64,000 bases of DNA, taken from NCBI GenBank assembly GCA_965659745.1, contig CBFHXF010000005.1, positions 1-64,000 on the forward strand, in the 5' to 3' direction. The number at the start of each line of letters is the position of its first letter. Positions within the stretch are counted from its first letter, which is position 1. The position numbers and the translations under genes were made by a program. The stretch comes from VMCP01 sp965659745 (GTDB lineage: Bacteria; Bacteroidota; Bacteroidia; NS11-12g; UBA955). Shown here one piece after another: positions 16,390 through 24,031 of this stretch. The notes beneath the pieces are model-generated. The model was not told where the DNA came from. It worked only from the letters and a program-made list of their open reading frames with translations, and ran no database searches.

Positions 16390-17650
16390 CCAGCCGCTGC
16401 TATTGAAAATTGCCAAAACCCATGTTTGGGCAAGAAAAAAACAGTCGGCCATTGCTGCTTTAGGCGTTACTTTTGGCATAGGAACCTTCATCACGTTAAT
16501 GAGTTTCATGACGGGTTTGAATGGTTTATTAGATGGATTAATTCTGAATAGAACGCCCCATATTCGGATTTACAATGAGGTAAAACCTTCCGAAAATCAA
16601 CCAGTAACCTTAGATTCAACATACGGTTCAGAAGGCATTTTACATACGATTCACTCGATTAAGCCGAAAAAAACTTTGTCGAATATTCGCAATAATCGCG
16701 GAATCATGAACGAATTGGCCCTCGACGAAAGGGTAAAAGGAATCACGCCTCAAGTTTCTGCGAGGGTATTCTACCAATCGGGATCGGTTCTTTTAAATGG
16801 AAATTTAATCGGTATTAATCCGCTGGAAGAAGATCGCTTATTTCAATTTCATCAATATGTTATCGGGGGAAATCCTTCCGATCTCGCCTCTAACAGCCAA
16901 GGCGTGATATTAGGGGCGGGAGTTGCGAAAAAACTTTCCCTGCACATCGGAGAATACGTTTCTATGAGAAATTCTCAGGGTAAATTAGTCCGTTTGAAGA
17001 TTGTGGCCTTGTTTCAAAGCGGACTTGCGGAGGTTGATAATTTGCAGAGTTATACCAATGTTAAAACGGCACAGTTGGTGGCCGGAGAAAATACAGGATA
17101 TGTAACGGATATTCATGTAAAGTTGCACGATTTAGAATGGGCAGCCGGAATGAGTGAAGAAATTTCGGAACATTACGGCGTTAGCAGTATTGATATCAAG
17201 CGGGCCAATGCCCAATTTGAAACGGGTACCGAAATCCGGAATTTGATAACGTATGCGGTTTCAGTGACCCTTTTATTAGTGGCGGGTTTTGGTATTTATA
17301 ATATTTTAAATATGCTTATTTACGAAAAGATGAACGACATAGCCATTTTGAAAGCCACTGGATTTTCTGCTGGAGATGTACAACGTGTTTTCATTTATCA
17401 AGCCTTAATTATTGGTATTATCGGGGGAATCTTGGGTTTAATCATTGGATTTCTCATGTCTTACGGAATCAGTAAAAGTCCGTTCGAAACCGAGGCCCTT
17501 CCCACCATAAAAACATTCCCAGTAAATTTTAATGTATGGTATTATATAGGCGGCGGTATTTTTGCTTTGTTAACGACGTTTTTCGCAGGATTTCTGCCGG
17601 CGAAAAAAGCCAGTAAAATCGATCCGGTTGAGATATTGAGAGGACAATAA
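16382..17650 (+). CDS. ABC transporter permease, FtsX/LolC-MacB type
   Basis: A 422-residue inner-membrane protein: one helix near residues 25-48, a large periplasmic (MacB_PCD) domain, and three C-terminal helices (~residues 295-415) ending 'PAKKASKIDPVEILRGQ', which is the typical FtsX-domain end. It should couple ATP hydrolysis by the next gene product to movement of a substrate in the periplasm or inner leaflet. Start ATG at 16382 overlaps the adaptor stop (ATGAGTAA); the ATPase gene begins one base after its own stop. Confidence 0.88.
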   Translation: MSNQPLLLKIAKTHVWARKKQSAIAALGVTFGIGTFITLMSFMTGLNGLLDGLILNRTPHIRIYNEVKPSENQPVTLDSTYGSEGILHTIHSIKPKKTLSNIRNNRGIMNELALDERVKGITPQVSARVFYQSGSVLLNGNLIGINPLEEDRLFQFHQYVIGGNPSDLASNSQGVILGAGVAKKLSLHIGEYVSMRNSQGKLVRLKIVALFQSGLAEVDNLQSYTNVKTAQLVAGENTGYVTDIHVKLHDLEWAAGMSEEISEHYGVSSIDIKRANAQFETGTEIRNLITYAVSVTLLLVAGFGIYNILNMLIYEKMNDIAILKATGFSAGDVQRVFIYQALIIGIIGGILGLIIGFLMSYGISKSPFETEALPTIKTFPVNFNVWYYIGGGIFALLTTFFAGFLPAKKASKIDPVEILRGQ

Positions 17651-17651
17651 T

Positions 17652-18320
17652 ATGTTGAAGGTAGCAGGTGTAAATAAGTTTTTTCACGACCCGGTAGAAG
17701 TGCAGGTTCTAAGGAATATTTCGTTTGAAATGAAATCGGGTGAATTTGCTTCGATTATGGGAAAATCGGGATGTGGAAAAAGCACCCTGTTGTATATATT
17801 AAGTACTATGGATACCGATTATTCGGGAGATGTTTGGTTGGGCGATCACCATTTTGGCTCGTTGAAACCCGATGCCTTGGCCCACCTTCGCAACGAACAT
17901 ATTGGTTTTGTATTTCAATTTCACTATTTGCTTCCTGAGTTCACGGTATTGCAAAATGTTATGATGCCCGCTCTGAAACTGGGTAAATTAAGTCCCGCAG
18001 AAATTGAATACGAGGCCATGGAACAGCTGCGTTTATTAGATATACAAGACCAAGCGTTGAAGATGGCAACTCGTATATCGGGCGGACAGAAGCAACGGGT
18101 AGCCATTGCCAGGGCATTGATTAACAAACCCAGTATTATTATGGGAGATGAACCCACCGGCAATTTAGATTCGAAAAATGCGGAGATGGTTTTCGATATT
18201 TTTAAAGAGTTGAGCAAAGAAAAAGGAACCTCCTTATTGATAGTGACTCATGATGAAGATTTTGCCAAAAAAACCGACCGCGTAATCGTCATGGCAGACG
18301 GTGAAATTATCTCTCAATAA
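17652..18320 (+). CDS. ABC transporter ATP-binding protein, LolD/MacB-NBD type
   Basis: A 222-residue nucleotide-binding subunit. Walker A GKSGCGKS is at residues 37-44, Q-loop 'FVFQFHYLLPEF' follows at ~87, signature ISGGQKQ begins at ~142, Walker B IIMGDE is at 162-167, and the switch histidine is 200. 'LLPEFTVLQNV' is typical of the LolD/MacB branch. It powers the permease encoded one base upstream. No outer-membrane channel gene is in this set; a TolC-like gene lies at 29913. Confidence 0.93.
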   Translation: MLKVAGVNKFFHDPVEVQVLRNISFEMKSGEFASIMGKSGCGKSTLLYILSTMDTDYSGDVWLGDHHFGSLKPDALAHLRNEHIGFVFQFHYLLPEFTVLQNVMMPALKLGKLSPAEIEYEAMEQLRLLDIQDQALKMATRISGGQKQRVAIARALINKPSIIMGDEPTGNLDSKNAEMVFDIFKELSKEKGTSLLIVTHDEDFAKKTDRVIVMADGEIISQ

Positions 18321-18331
18321 AAAAATAAAGT

Positions 18332-18362
18332 TTGCGCAGGGCCAAAAAAAGTGGTATTTTTG
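18332..18362 (+). promoter_or_regulatory. Promoter of tRNA-Cys: TTG-N20-TATTTTTG
   Basis: TTG at 18332-18334 is followed after 20 bases by TATTTTTG at 18355-18362, fitting the Bacteroidota -33/-7 arrangement. The following GCAGTCCTTTAATAA is nearly the same as the stretch after the rpmE promoter at 48207. Confidence 0.7.
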
Positions 18363-18379
18363 CAGTCCTTTAATAACAA

Positions 18380-18450
18380 GGTCGGATGGCCGAGCGGCTA
18401 GGCACAGGTCTGCAAAACCTTTTACACCGGTTCGAATCCGGTTCCGACCT
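18380..18450 (+). tRNA. tRNA-Cys (anticodon GCA)
   Basis: A cloverleaf can be drawn. The acceptor stem GGTCGGA pairs with TCCGACC, the D-arm is GCCGAGCGGCTAGGC, the anticodon loop is CTGCAAA with anticodon GCA, and the T-arm is ACCGG-TTCGAAT-CCGGT. The discriminator is T and CCA is not encoded. Own promoter upstream and strong terminator downstream. Confidence 0.93.
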
Positions 18451-18456
18451 CCTCAG

Positions 18457-18487
18457 AAAAGCTGCTTGTAATCAAGCAGCTTTTTTT
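18457..18487 (+). terminator. Intrinsic terminator after tRNA-Cys
   Basis: A perfect 12-bp stem AAAAGCTGCTTG / CAAGCAGCTTTT with loop TAAT, followed by a T run through 18487. Confidence 0.9.
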
Positions 18488-18641
18488 ATGGGTAAAAACG
18501 GGGCTTTTTTAATGAATACATCCGAAGGACACAAATACATTCTTTTACCTTAAATCAGATTTTGCGATTATTACAAATCTTAATTTGAGATTCTATTGCT
18601 TAGGTATAGGGGAAACGATACTATGCTGTGTTCAAGCAAGT

Positions 18642-19031
18642 ATGATGAATACAAAACTTAGCATTGAAAGCACTTCCCAATTTATTTCAGAGAATTTTTT
18701 TGAGTTTGTTCCGAGTCAAGAAAGATTGAGTTTCCCGATTATCCAGAGATTATATCTAAAGATGTGCATTGGAATACAATTTGCCCCTCTCAAAATATGT
18801 GATAGTTTAATTATAGACGGTCATCATCGATATATAGCGGCTTGCCTCGCAGAAATCAAATGCGAGTTTGTCCCTGCGCAAAGCAGTTCTAGTATAAGAG
18901 AGGTTATGTGGCAATCTGTTAAAATTGTATCTGAAGATTGGGATACCCCTCAAATTATTCAAGAAATGAATATTACTGACGCCCAATACAATAATATCAA
19001 CTTAAACACACTTAATCAATTAATTGAATAA
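18642..19031 (+). CDS. ParB/sulfiredoxin-like N-terminal domain protein
   Basis: A 129-residue protein. The core 'SFPIIQRLYLKMCIG' and 'ICDSLIIDGHHRYIAACLA' matches the ParB/sulfiredoxin fold, in which the 'DGHHR' loop binds CTP or ATP. Neither a helix-turn-helix nor a dimerisation domain follows, so this is not a chromosome-segregation ParB. ATG at 18642 or 18645 is preferred to the in-frame TTG at 18585. It lies 150 bp after the tRNA-Cys terminator and 18 bp before the HAD gene. The ~160 bp before it are AT-rich with no clear promoter. Exact function unknown. Confidence 0.55.
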   Translation: MMNTKLSIESTSQFISENFFEFVPSQERLSFPIIQRLYLKMCIGIQFAPLKICDSLIIDGHHRYIAACLAEIKCEFVPAQSSSSIREVMWQSVKIVSEDWDTPQIIQEMNITDAQYNNINLNTLNQLIE

Positions 19032-19037
19032 AATAAG

Positions 19038-19045
19038 TAGTTTTG
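19038..19045 (+). promoter_or_regulatory. -7 promoter box TAGTTTTG, N4 before ATG
   Basis: TAGTTTTG-TGTA-ATG: exact -7 consensus four bases before the HAD gene and seven bases after the stop of the ParB-like gene. It suggests a separate leaderless transcript. Confidence 0.6.
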
Positions 19046-19049
19046 TGTA

Positions 19050-19508
19050 ATGCTGATATTTTTGGACATAGACGGGGTAATGCTACCCTGTAAAAGTTGG
19101 GTAAATCCCCAGAACTTATCAGATGGTTTTCCTGCATTTAGCAATAAGGCTATAGGAGTACTCAATAAAATAATTACCCCTGACACCACTATTATTATTA
19201 CGTCTTCTCACAAATCGCGATTCAATCCGCAAGAATGGAAAGACATCTTTAAACGTCGCGGAATTCCTATCGATAATCTTACCACCTTAAAACCTGCTTC
19301 ATTTGGCATGAGTAGAAAAGAGGAAATCCTAAATTGGTTTAAATTCAATCCTTTAAATGAAGACTTTATTATTATCGATGATGATAAATCTCTCAATGAC
19401 TTACCCCCTTCAATAAAAGCATCACTAATTCAAACGAGTGCCACAATCGGATTAACTGAGAAACATTTTGAGGAAATCTTATCAAAATTCAAGTCTCCAA
19501 CCCACTAA
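19050..19508 (+). CDS. HAD-superfamily protein of the 'Swiss Army Knife' type
   Basis: A 152-residue single-domain HAD protein. Motif I is FLDIDGV (nucleophile Asp6, acid/base Asp8), motif II is in 'TIIITSSHK', and motif IV is 'FIIIDDDKSL'. Length and pattern resemble the HAD_SAK families, some members of which are phosphatase domains in RNA-repair proteins; here it stands alone. Substrate unknown. Nucleic-acid end processing is a hypothesis. It ends 11 bp before the convergent vanZ-like gene. Confidence 0.72.
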   Translation: MLIFLDIDGVMLPCKSWVNPQNLSDGFPAFSNKAIGVLNKIITPDTTIIITSSHKSRFNPQEWKDIFKRRGIPIDNLTTLKPASFGMSRKEEILNWFKFNPLNEDFIIIDDDKSLNDLPPSIKASLIQTSATIGLTEKHFEEILSKFKSPTH

Positions 19509-19519
19509 ATCGTTACAGA

Positions 19520-19969
19520 TTAAGATTTCTTATAGAACAATGCCGCTATCAACACCCCGGCGGCATCGGCGGCCAGATCGGCCCACTCAGCTTCTCTGCC
19601 CCAGTTCAATTGATGTTGGGCAATTTCTATTAAGGCCCCAAAAAAAATCATCACACTAATGCCTAACAGGCGTTCTTTTCGGTTCAACCTTGCCAAATTC
19701 TGGGATCCTACTACTTCGAAATTTGAAGAGCGATCGGCAGCTGCCAATTGCGGCCGTTTTAAGTAAAAATATCCATAGAGCCCATACCAAATTCCCCAGA
19801 AAGCAAAGTGGGCCACTTTGTCAACGGGCAGTCCGGCCAACCATGAAGGCAGCGAAACAATATCGCCAGCAGATTTAGGCCTCAGGGTTAAATATAGAAT
19901 CAAAAATCCCCACGTTACCGCGGGGATTAATGGTGTTTTAGTTCTTATTAATTGAAATACAGCGGGCAT
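19520..19969 (-). CDS. VanZ-like membrane protein
   Basis: A 149-residue protein with about four membrane helices and the VanZ-like pattern: 'LILYLTLRP', 'DKVAHFAFWGIWYGL', 'FGALIEIAQHQL', 'REAEWADLAADAAGVLI'. Function of these short VanZ homologues is not established outside glycopeptide tolerance. It starts 2 bp after the gcvH stop, so it is the last gene of the fbaB-accD-gcvH group. Confidence 0.82.
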   Translation of the reverse strand: MPAVFQLIRTKTPLIPAVTWGFLILYLTLRPKSAGDIVSLPSWLAGLPVDKVAHFAFWGIWYGLYGYFYLKRPQLAAADRSSNFEVVGSQNLARLNRKERLLGISVMIFFGALIEIAQHQLNWGREAEWADLAADAAGVLIAALFYKKS

Positions 19970-19971
19970 GA

Positions 19972-20352
19972 TTATGCACCTACCATTTCACGGTATTGCT
20001 CGGCAGACATAAGTCCATCGATTTGCGAAGCATCGCTCAATTTCACGCGTACCATCCAACCGCTTCCGTAAGGATCCGAATTTACGTTTTCAGGGGCGTT
20101 TTCAAGATCGGCATTAACCTCTAAAATTTCGCCAGAAACGGGCATATACAATTCGCTCACAGTTTTCACTGCTTCTACCGAACCGAACACTTCCTCTGCG
20201 TCTAGGGTTTCACCTTCGCTGCTGATGTCAACGAACACGATATCGCCCAATTCACCTTGTGCAAATTCGGTAATACCAATTTTTGCCTCATCTCCTTCTA
20301 CCAAAATCCACTCGTGGTCTTTGGTGTACTTTAAATTTTCAGGAAAGTTCAT
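19972..20352 (-). CDS. gcvH: Glycine cleavage system H protein
   Basis: A 126-residue lipoyl carrier that shuttles the aminomethyl group between the P and T proteins of the glycine cleavage complex. The lipoyl-lysine is Lys63 in 'GSVEAVKTVSELY', and 'EWILVEGDEAKIGIT' is the conserved N-terminal region. Length is normal. No P or T gene is nearby. It lies 10 bp after accD and 2 bp before the vanZ-like gene. Confidence 0.96.
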   Translation of the reverse strand: MNFPENLKYTKDHEWILVEGDEAKIGITEFAQGELGDIVFVDISSEGETLDAEEVFGSVEAVKTVSELYMPVSGEILEVNADLENAPENVNSDPYGSGWMVRVKLSDASQIDGLMSAEQYREMVGA

Positions 20353-20362
20353 ATTTGTTTTA

Positions 20363-21274
20363 TTAATGTTTCTTTTTATTCCAAATAATGGAAAGTAATG
20401 TGCTTAATTTTTCTCTTAAATCGTTACGCGATACAATAAAATCTAAAAAGCCATGCTCCAATAAAAACTCACTACTTTGGAAGCCTTTAGGCAAATCTTT
20501 TCCGATTGTTTCACGTATAACGCGCGGACCTGCGAAACCAATTAAGGCCTCAGGTTCTGCAATGTTGAAATCGCCCAACATAGCATACGAAGCCGTAACC
20601 CCACCCGTTGTAGGATTCGTCATTAATGAGATGTAAGGAATCTTTGCTTTGCTTAACAGCGCCAACTTCGCAGAAGTCTTGGCCATTTGCATCAAAGAAA
20701 AGGCCGCTTCCATCATTCGAGCTCCTCCCGATTTTGATATCATCAAAAATGGGGTTTGGGTAGCCAAACAATGATCAATCATTCGAGCTATCTTCTCTCC
20801 CACTACACTTCCCATAGAACCCCCAATAAAGGCAAAATCCATGCATGCAACACCCAATGGTGTACCATTGATTTTGCCATAAGCTGTTCTAACGGCGTCT
20901 GTTAATCCCGTTTTACTTTGGGCTACCTTAATACGATCTACGTAAGGAGCGGTATCGGTGAAGGAAAGCGGATCTCCAGAGCTTAAACCTGCATTGATTT
21001 CTGTGTATTTCCCATTGTCGAATAACAATTGAAAATAGGCTTCAGATCCAATGCGATCGTGGTAATTACAACTCGGACAAACGTAGAGATTATCGATCCA
21101 CTCCTTTGCAGGTTGAACCTCTTTACACCGCTTGCACTTTTCCCATAACCCATCGGGCGTAGGTTTCTTATCTTTTGTTTTGGTTAAAATTCCGGAGAGC
21201 GTGCGAACATACCACTTCGAATCTGAAGCGTCATGATCGTCAAAATCTTCGAAACCGTGTTCTACCGTAGACAT
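20363..21274 (-). CDS. accD: Acetyl-CoA carboxylase carboxyltransferase subunit beta
   Basis: A 303-residue subunit of the carboxyltransferase that makes malonyl-CoA with the AccA partner. An N-terminal zinc finger is formed by Cys47, Cys50, Cys66 and Cys69. The crotonase-like domain has 'GGSMGSVVGEKIARMID', 'SKSGGARMMEAAFSLMQMAK' (part) and 'GFAGPRVIRETIG'. It is 9 bp from the fbaB stop; a TAATTTCG box overlapping that stop sits four bases before the accD ATG, so it may also have its own leaderless promoter. Confidence 0.96.
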   Translation of the reverse strand: MSTVEHGFEDFDDHDASDSKWYVRTLSGILTKTKDKKPTPDGLWEKCKRCKEVQPAKEWIDNLYVCPSCNYHDRIGSEAYFQLLFDNGKYTEINAGLSSGDPLSFTDTAPYVDRIKVAQSKTGLTDAVRTAYGKINGTPLGVACMDFAFIGGSMGSVVGEKIARMIDHCLATQTPFLMISKSGGARMMEAAFSLMQMAKTSAKLALLSKAKIPYISLMTNPTTGGVTASYAMLGDFNIAEPEALIGFAGPRVIRETIGKDLPKGFQSSEFLLEHGFLDFIVSRNDLREKLSTLLSIIWNKKKH

Positions 21275-21278
21275 GAAT

Positions 21279-21286
21279 CGAAATTA
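21279..21286 (-). promoter_or_regulatory. Possible -7 box TAATTTCG, N4 before accD ATG
   Basis: Minus-strand TAATTTCG-ATTC-ATG, one mismatch to TAnnTTTG. Its TAA is the stop codon of fbaB, so part of the match is forced by coding and may be chance. Confidence 0.35.
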
Positions 21287-22342
21287 AGCAATGGTTACTG
21301 AAGAATCCAAATAAACGTCTTGAACTGAGTTTAATAATTGAATTCCTTCGTTCATTGGTTTTTGGAACGCCTTACGACCCAAAATCAATCCAGACCCACC
21401 GGCACGCTTGTTAACTACTGCTGTGGTTACTGCCTCTTCGATGTCTCCTTGTCCTTTACTTTCGCCTCCAGAATTGATTAAACCTGCGCGACCCATATAG
21501 CAGTTAGCTACTTGATAACGGGTTAAATCGATCGGATGATCGGTAGTCAATTCAGAATATACTTTAGGATGTGTTTTTCCATGCTTAGTTGCATTATAAC
21601 CGCCATTGTTGGTAGGTAATTTCTGCTTGATGATATCGGCCTGAATCGTAACTCCTAAGTGATTGGCTTGAGAAGTTAAATCCGCCGCAGTATGATAATC
21701 CACCCCATCTACTTTGAAACCGTTGTTACGGGTATAACACCACAAAATAGTAGCCATTCCTAATTCATGCGCTTCTTCAAATGCTTGTGCTACTTCGATG
21801 ATTTGACGGTTGCTGTCTTCACTACCGAAATAAATAGTAGCTCCTACTGCCGCAGCCCCTAAATTCCAAGCTTCACGAACGCTACCGAACATGATTTGCT
21901 CATAGGTATTGGGGTATGAAAGAAATTCATTGTGGTTAATTTTAACTACAAAAGGAATTTTATGCGCGTATTTGCGAGAATTCATAGCCAATACACCATA
22001 AGTAGAAGCAACGGCATTACAACCGCCTTCAATAGCCAATTTAATGATGTTCTCTGGATCGAAATATATAGGATTGGGAGCAAAAGAAGATCCCGCACTG
22101 TGCTCTATTCCTTGGTCAACCGGAAGTATGCTTAAATACCCCGTATTGGCTAAACGACCGTTACCGTATAGCGACTGCAACGAACGCAATACCTGCGTAT
22201 TGCGATTGGTTTGTGCGAATACACGATCCACAAAATCTCCACCTGGAGTATGAATGTGTTCTTTGGGGATGGTCGTACAGGTGTGACCTAATAAATAGGA
22301 AGCGTCTTTTCCTAATAATTGTTCGATGTTAGATTGAGGCAT
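21284..22342 (-). CDS. fbaB: Class I fructose-bisphosphate aldolase (DhnA/FbaB family)
   Basis: A 352-residue Schiff-base aldolase of the DhnA type that splits fructose 1,6-bisphosphate to two triose phosphates, also used in reverse in gluconeogenesis. Seen blocks are 'GYLSILPVDQGIEHSAG', 'GGCNAVASTYGVL', 'PFVVKINHNE', 'GAAAVGATIYFGS', 'ATILWCYTRN' and 'GLILGRKAFQKP'. Length fits the family. It heads the fbaB-accD-gcvH-vanZ-like group and has a consensus -7 box (22374-22381) that interlocks with the divergent GNAT promoter. Confidence 0.95.
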   Translation of the reverse strand: MPQSNIEQLLGKDASYLLGHTCTTIPKEHIHTPGGDFVDRVFAQTNRNTQVLRSLQSLYGNGRLANTGYLSILPVDQGIEHSAGSSFAPNPIYFDPENIIKLAIEGGCNAVASTYGVLAMNSRKYAHKIPFVVKINHNEFLSYPNTYEQIMFGSVREAWNLGAAAVGATIYFGSEDSNRQIIEVAQAFEEAHELGMATILWCYTRNNGFKVDGVDYHTAADLTSQANHLGVTIQADIIKQKLPTNNGGYNATKHGKTHPKVYSELTTDHPIDLTRYQVANCYMGRAGLINSGGESKGQGDIEEAVTTAVVNKRAGGSGLILGRKAFQKPMNEGIQLLNSVQDVYLDSSVTIA

Positions 22343-22363
22343 GAGAAATTCCTTTTAAACGAT

Positions 22364-22381
22364 TAATTTTGGACAAAAATA
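22364..22381. promoter_or_regulatory. Interlocking divergent promoters of fbaB and the GNAT gene
   Basis: Plus-strand TAATTTTG at 22364-22371 points to the GNAT gene (ATG 22395). Minus-strand TATTTTTG at 22374-22381 points to fbaB (ATG 22342). Both match TAnnTTTG exactly and are two bases apart, each lying where the other transcript would start. Confidence 0.6.
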
Positions 22382-22394
22382 ACCATTTTTCCCA

Positions 22395-22820
22395 ATGATT
22401 GAGATTCAAGAAGCGCGCAAAGGTTCACAAATGTTAGAGATTTTCGAAATTAGACGTCATGTTTTCGTACTAGAACAAGCAGTAGACCCCAAAGAAGAGT
22501 ACGATGAATTCGAAAATAGCAGCACCCATTTTATCGCTAAATTCAAGGGAGTAGCCGCCGGAACTTGTCGATTTAGAGAAACCGACAAGGGCATAAAATT
22601 AGAACGATTTGCCGTTTTAAAGTCCTACAGAGGCAAACGAATCGGTGCCGCTTTGGTGGAAAAATGTTTAGAAAAAATTGGCGATACCGACAAAATGATC
22701 TACCTACACGGACAATTACAGGCAGTTCCGTTCTATGAAAAGCTCGGTTTTGAATGCACGGGTCCCCAATTTGAAGAAGCCGGAATTGAACATTTTAAAA
22801 TGTATTACAATCCACGGTAA
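22395..22820 (+). CDS. GNAT family N-acetyltransferase (ElaA-like)
   Basis: A 141-residue acyl-CoA-dependent acetyltransferase. 'IRRHVFVLEQAVDPKEEYDEFE' (N-terminal, abbreviated) is typical of the ElaA branch. The acetyl-CoA loop is 'VLKSYRGKRIGAALVEKCLE' (Q/RxxGxG/A as RGKRIG), and 'AVPFYEKLGFE' is the C-terminal motif. Substrate unknown. Its last 16 bases overlap the end of the convergent glycosyltransferase gene. Confidence 0.88.
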   Translation: MIEIQEARKGSQMLEIFEIRRHVFVLEQAVDPKEEYDEFENSSTHFIAKFKGVAAGTCRFRETDKGIKLERFAVLKSYRGKRIGAALVEKCLEKIGDTDKMIYLHGQLQAVPFYEKLGFECTGPQFEEAGIEHFKMYYNPR

Positions 22821-24031
22821 AACTGCAGTAACGATTCGGTATTCTTCACCGAACTGTGATACTCCAAGCAATATTGATGCCCAAGTTTTGCCATGTCGAT
22901 GGCCTTTTTTCGGTTGTGCAATAACTCTATCAAAGCCTGAGCCAATTCTTTTGCAGGGCCCGCAATTTCTATAAATCGTTTTATTTCTTCCGGGGGAAGC
23001 CCTTGAACGGCTGTGGGTGTAGCTACACACGGAATGCCCAATGATAGGGCTTCTATCAATTTCATTCGTATGCCACTGCCCGCCAATAAGGGTACTACCG
23101 CAATGCCATGCGCCCGCATGAAAGCGCGGGCATCGGCAACTTCACCGTGGTTGTGCACGCCAGTTTGAAAAAACATTTTTGCATGCGCCTGTATTCCTTT
23201 ACCCGCCACATGAAAATTCAAATTAGGATGCGCTGCTTTAACTAAAGGCCATACCTTCGACAAAAACCACTGTAGGGCTTGTACATTGGCATCCCATTCC
23301 ATAGACCCGATGTGAAATAGAGAATCGGGTTGTATTTTGACCTCGATTTTCAATGGTGTTTTAACACTTGGAAGGTGCAAATGCACCTTATTAATGGTAT
23401 TTGTACCGAAATAGTCGCAATCTACCTGAGAAATTCCCACTACGGCCGTAGCCGTTTTTATCAGCTGTAACTCTTCTTTTTTAAGTCTTTTACTCTGGAT
23501 TCTTAAATACATCCGTTTGACCCAATTAGAATCGTGGTTGGCCAATCGCGACCAAATTTCATGCTCTACATTATGGGCTCGGTATACTACAGGAATACCC
23601 GATTCTTGAATATCTGAGACAGAGGCGTTCAATAATTCCCCCCAAAAGGATAGGCTTTTGAACAGCAGCGGATATGAATACAAGCCTTCTATTTGAACTA
23701 AGTCAAATTTGCGTTCGGCAATGAGGGCCGTTAAAGCCGCCGATGCGCTTACACTAAAGTACCGCTCTAGAAAATAGCTTCCCCCGAAAAATAAATTTTT
23801 GAAGGCATTCAGAGGTTTGATGGAGGCATCTAAGGGCGTGGTGATGACTTCGCAAAAAGAGAGATTTTCCTGAATTGTTTGTTCAGAAACGAAGTGTTTT
23901 TGCGTATTGTAAGTGAAATAGGTGACCTGATTTCCGGCTTGACTCAGCGATTCTAGGAGCTGATAAGTGGCCACCGCACCGCCGTCATGCAAAGGCCAAG
24001 GAACCCTATTTCCAACAACTAAAATATTCAT
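22805..24031 (-). CDS. Glycosyltransferase family 4 protein
   Basis: A 408-residue GT-B fold enzyme. The N-terminal domain starts 'MNILVVGNRVPWPLHDGGAVATYQ', typical of GT4 donors-acceptors with a glycine loop; the C-terminal nucleotide-sugar domain has 'FHIGSMEWDANVQALQWF', 'HVAGKGI' and 'PLLAGSGIRMKLIEALSLGIP' with the conserved glutamate in EAL. It probably transfers a hexose to a surface polysaccharide. Start overlaps the permease stop by ATGA, so it is co-translated with lptF/G. Confidence 0.86.
   Translation of the reverse strand: MNILVVGNRVPWPLHDGGAVATYQLLESLSQAGNQVTYFTYNTQKHFVSEQTIQENLSFCEVITTPLDASIKPLNAFKNLFFGGSYFLERYFSVSASAALTALIAERKFDLVQIEGLYSYPLLFKSLSFWGELLNASVSDIQESGIPVVYRAHNVEHEIWSRLANHDSNWVKRMYLRIQSKRLKKEELQLIKTATAVVGISQVDCDYFGTNTINKVHLHLPSVKTPLKIEVKIQPDSLFHIGSMEWDANVQALQWFLSKVWPLVKAAHPNLNFHVAGKGIQAHAKMFFQTGVHNHGEVADARAFMRAHGIAVVPLLAGSGIRMKLIEALSLGIPCVATPTAVQGLPPEEIKRFIEIAGPAKELAQALIELLHNRKKAIDMAKLGHQYCLEYHSSVKNTESLLQFYRGL

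Noticed and set aside
18642..19031. Chromosome-partitioning ParB
   Set aside because: Too short, with no helix-turn-helix or dimerisation domain and no parA neighbour; only the nucleotide-binding core is matched.
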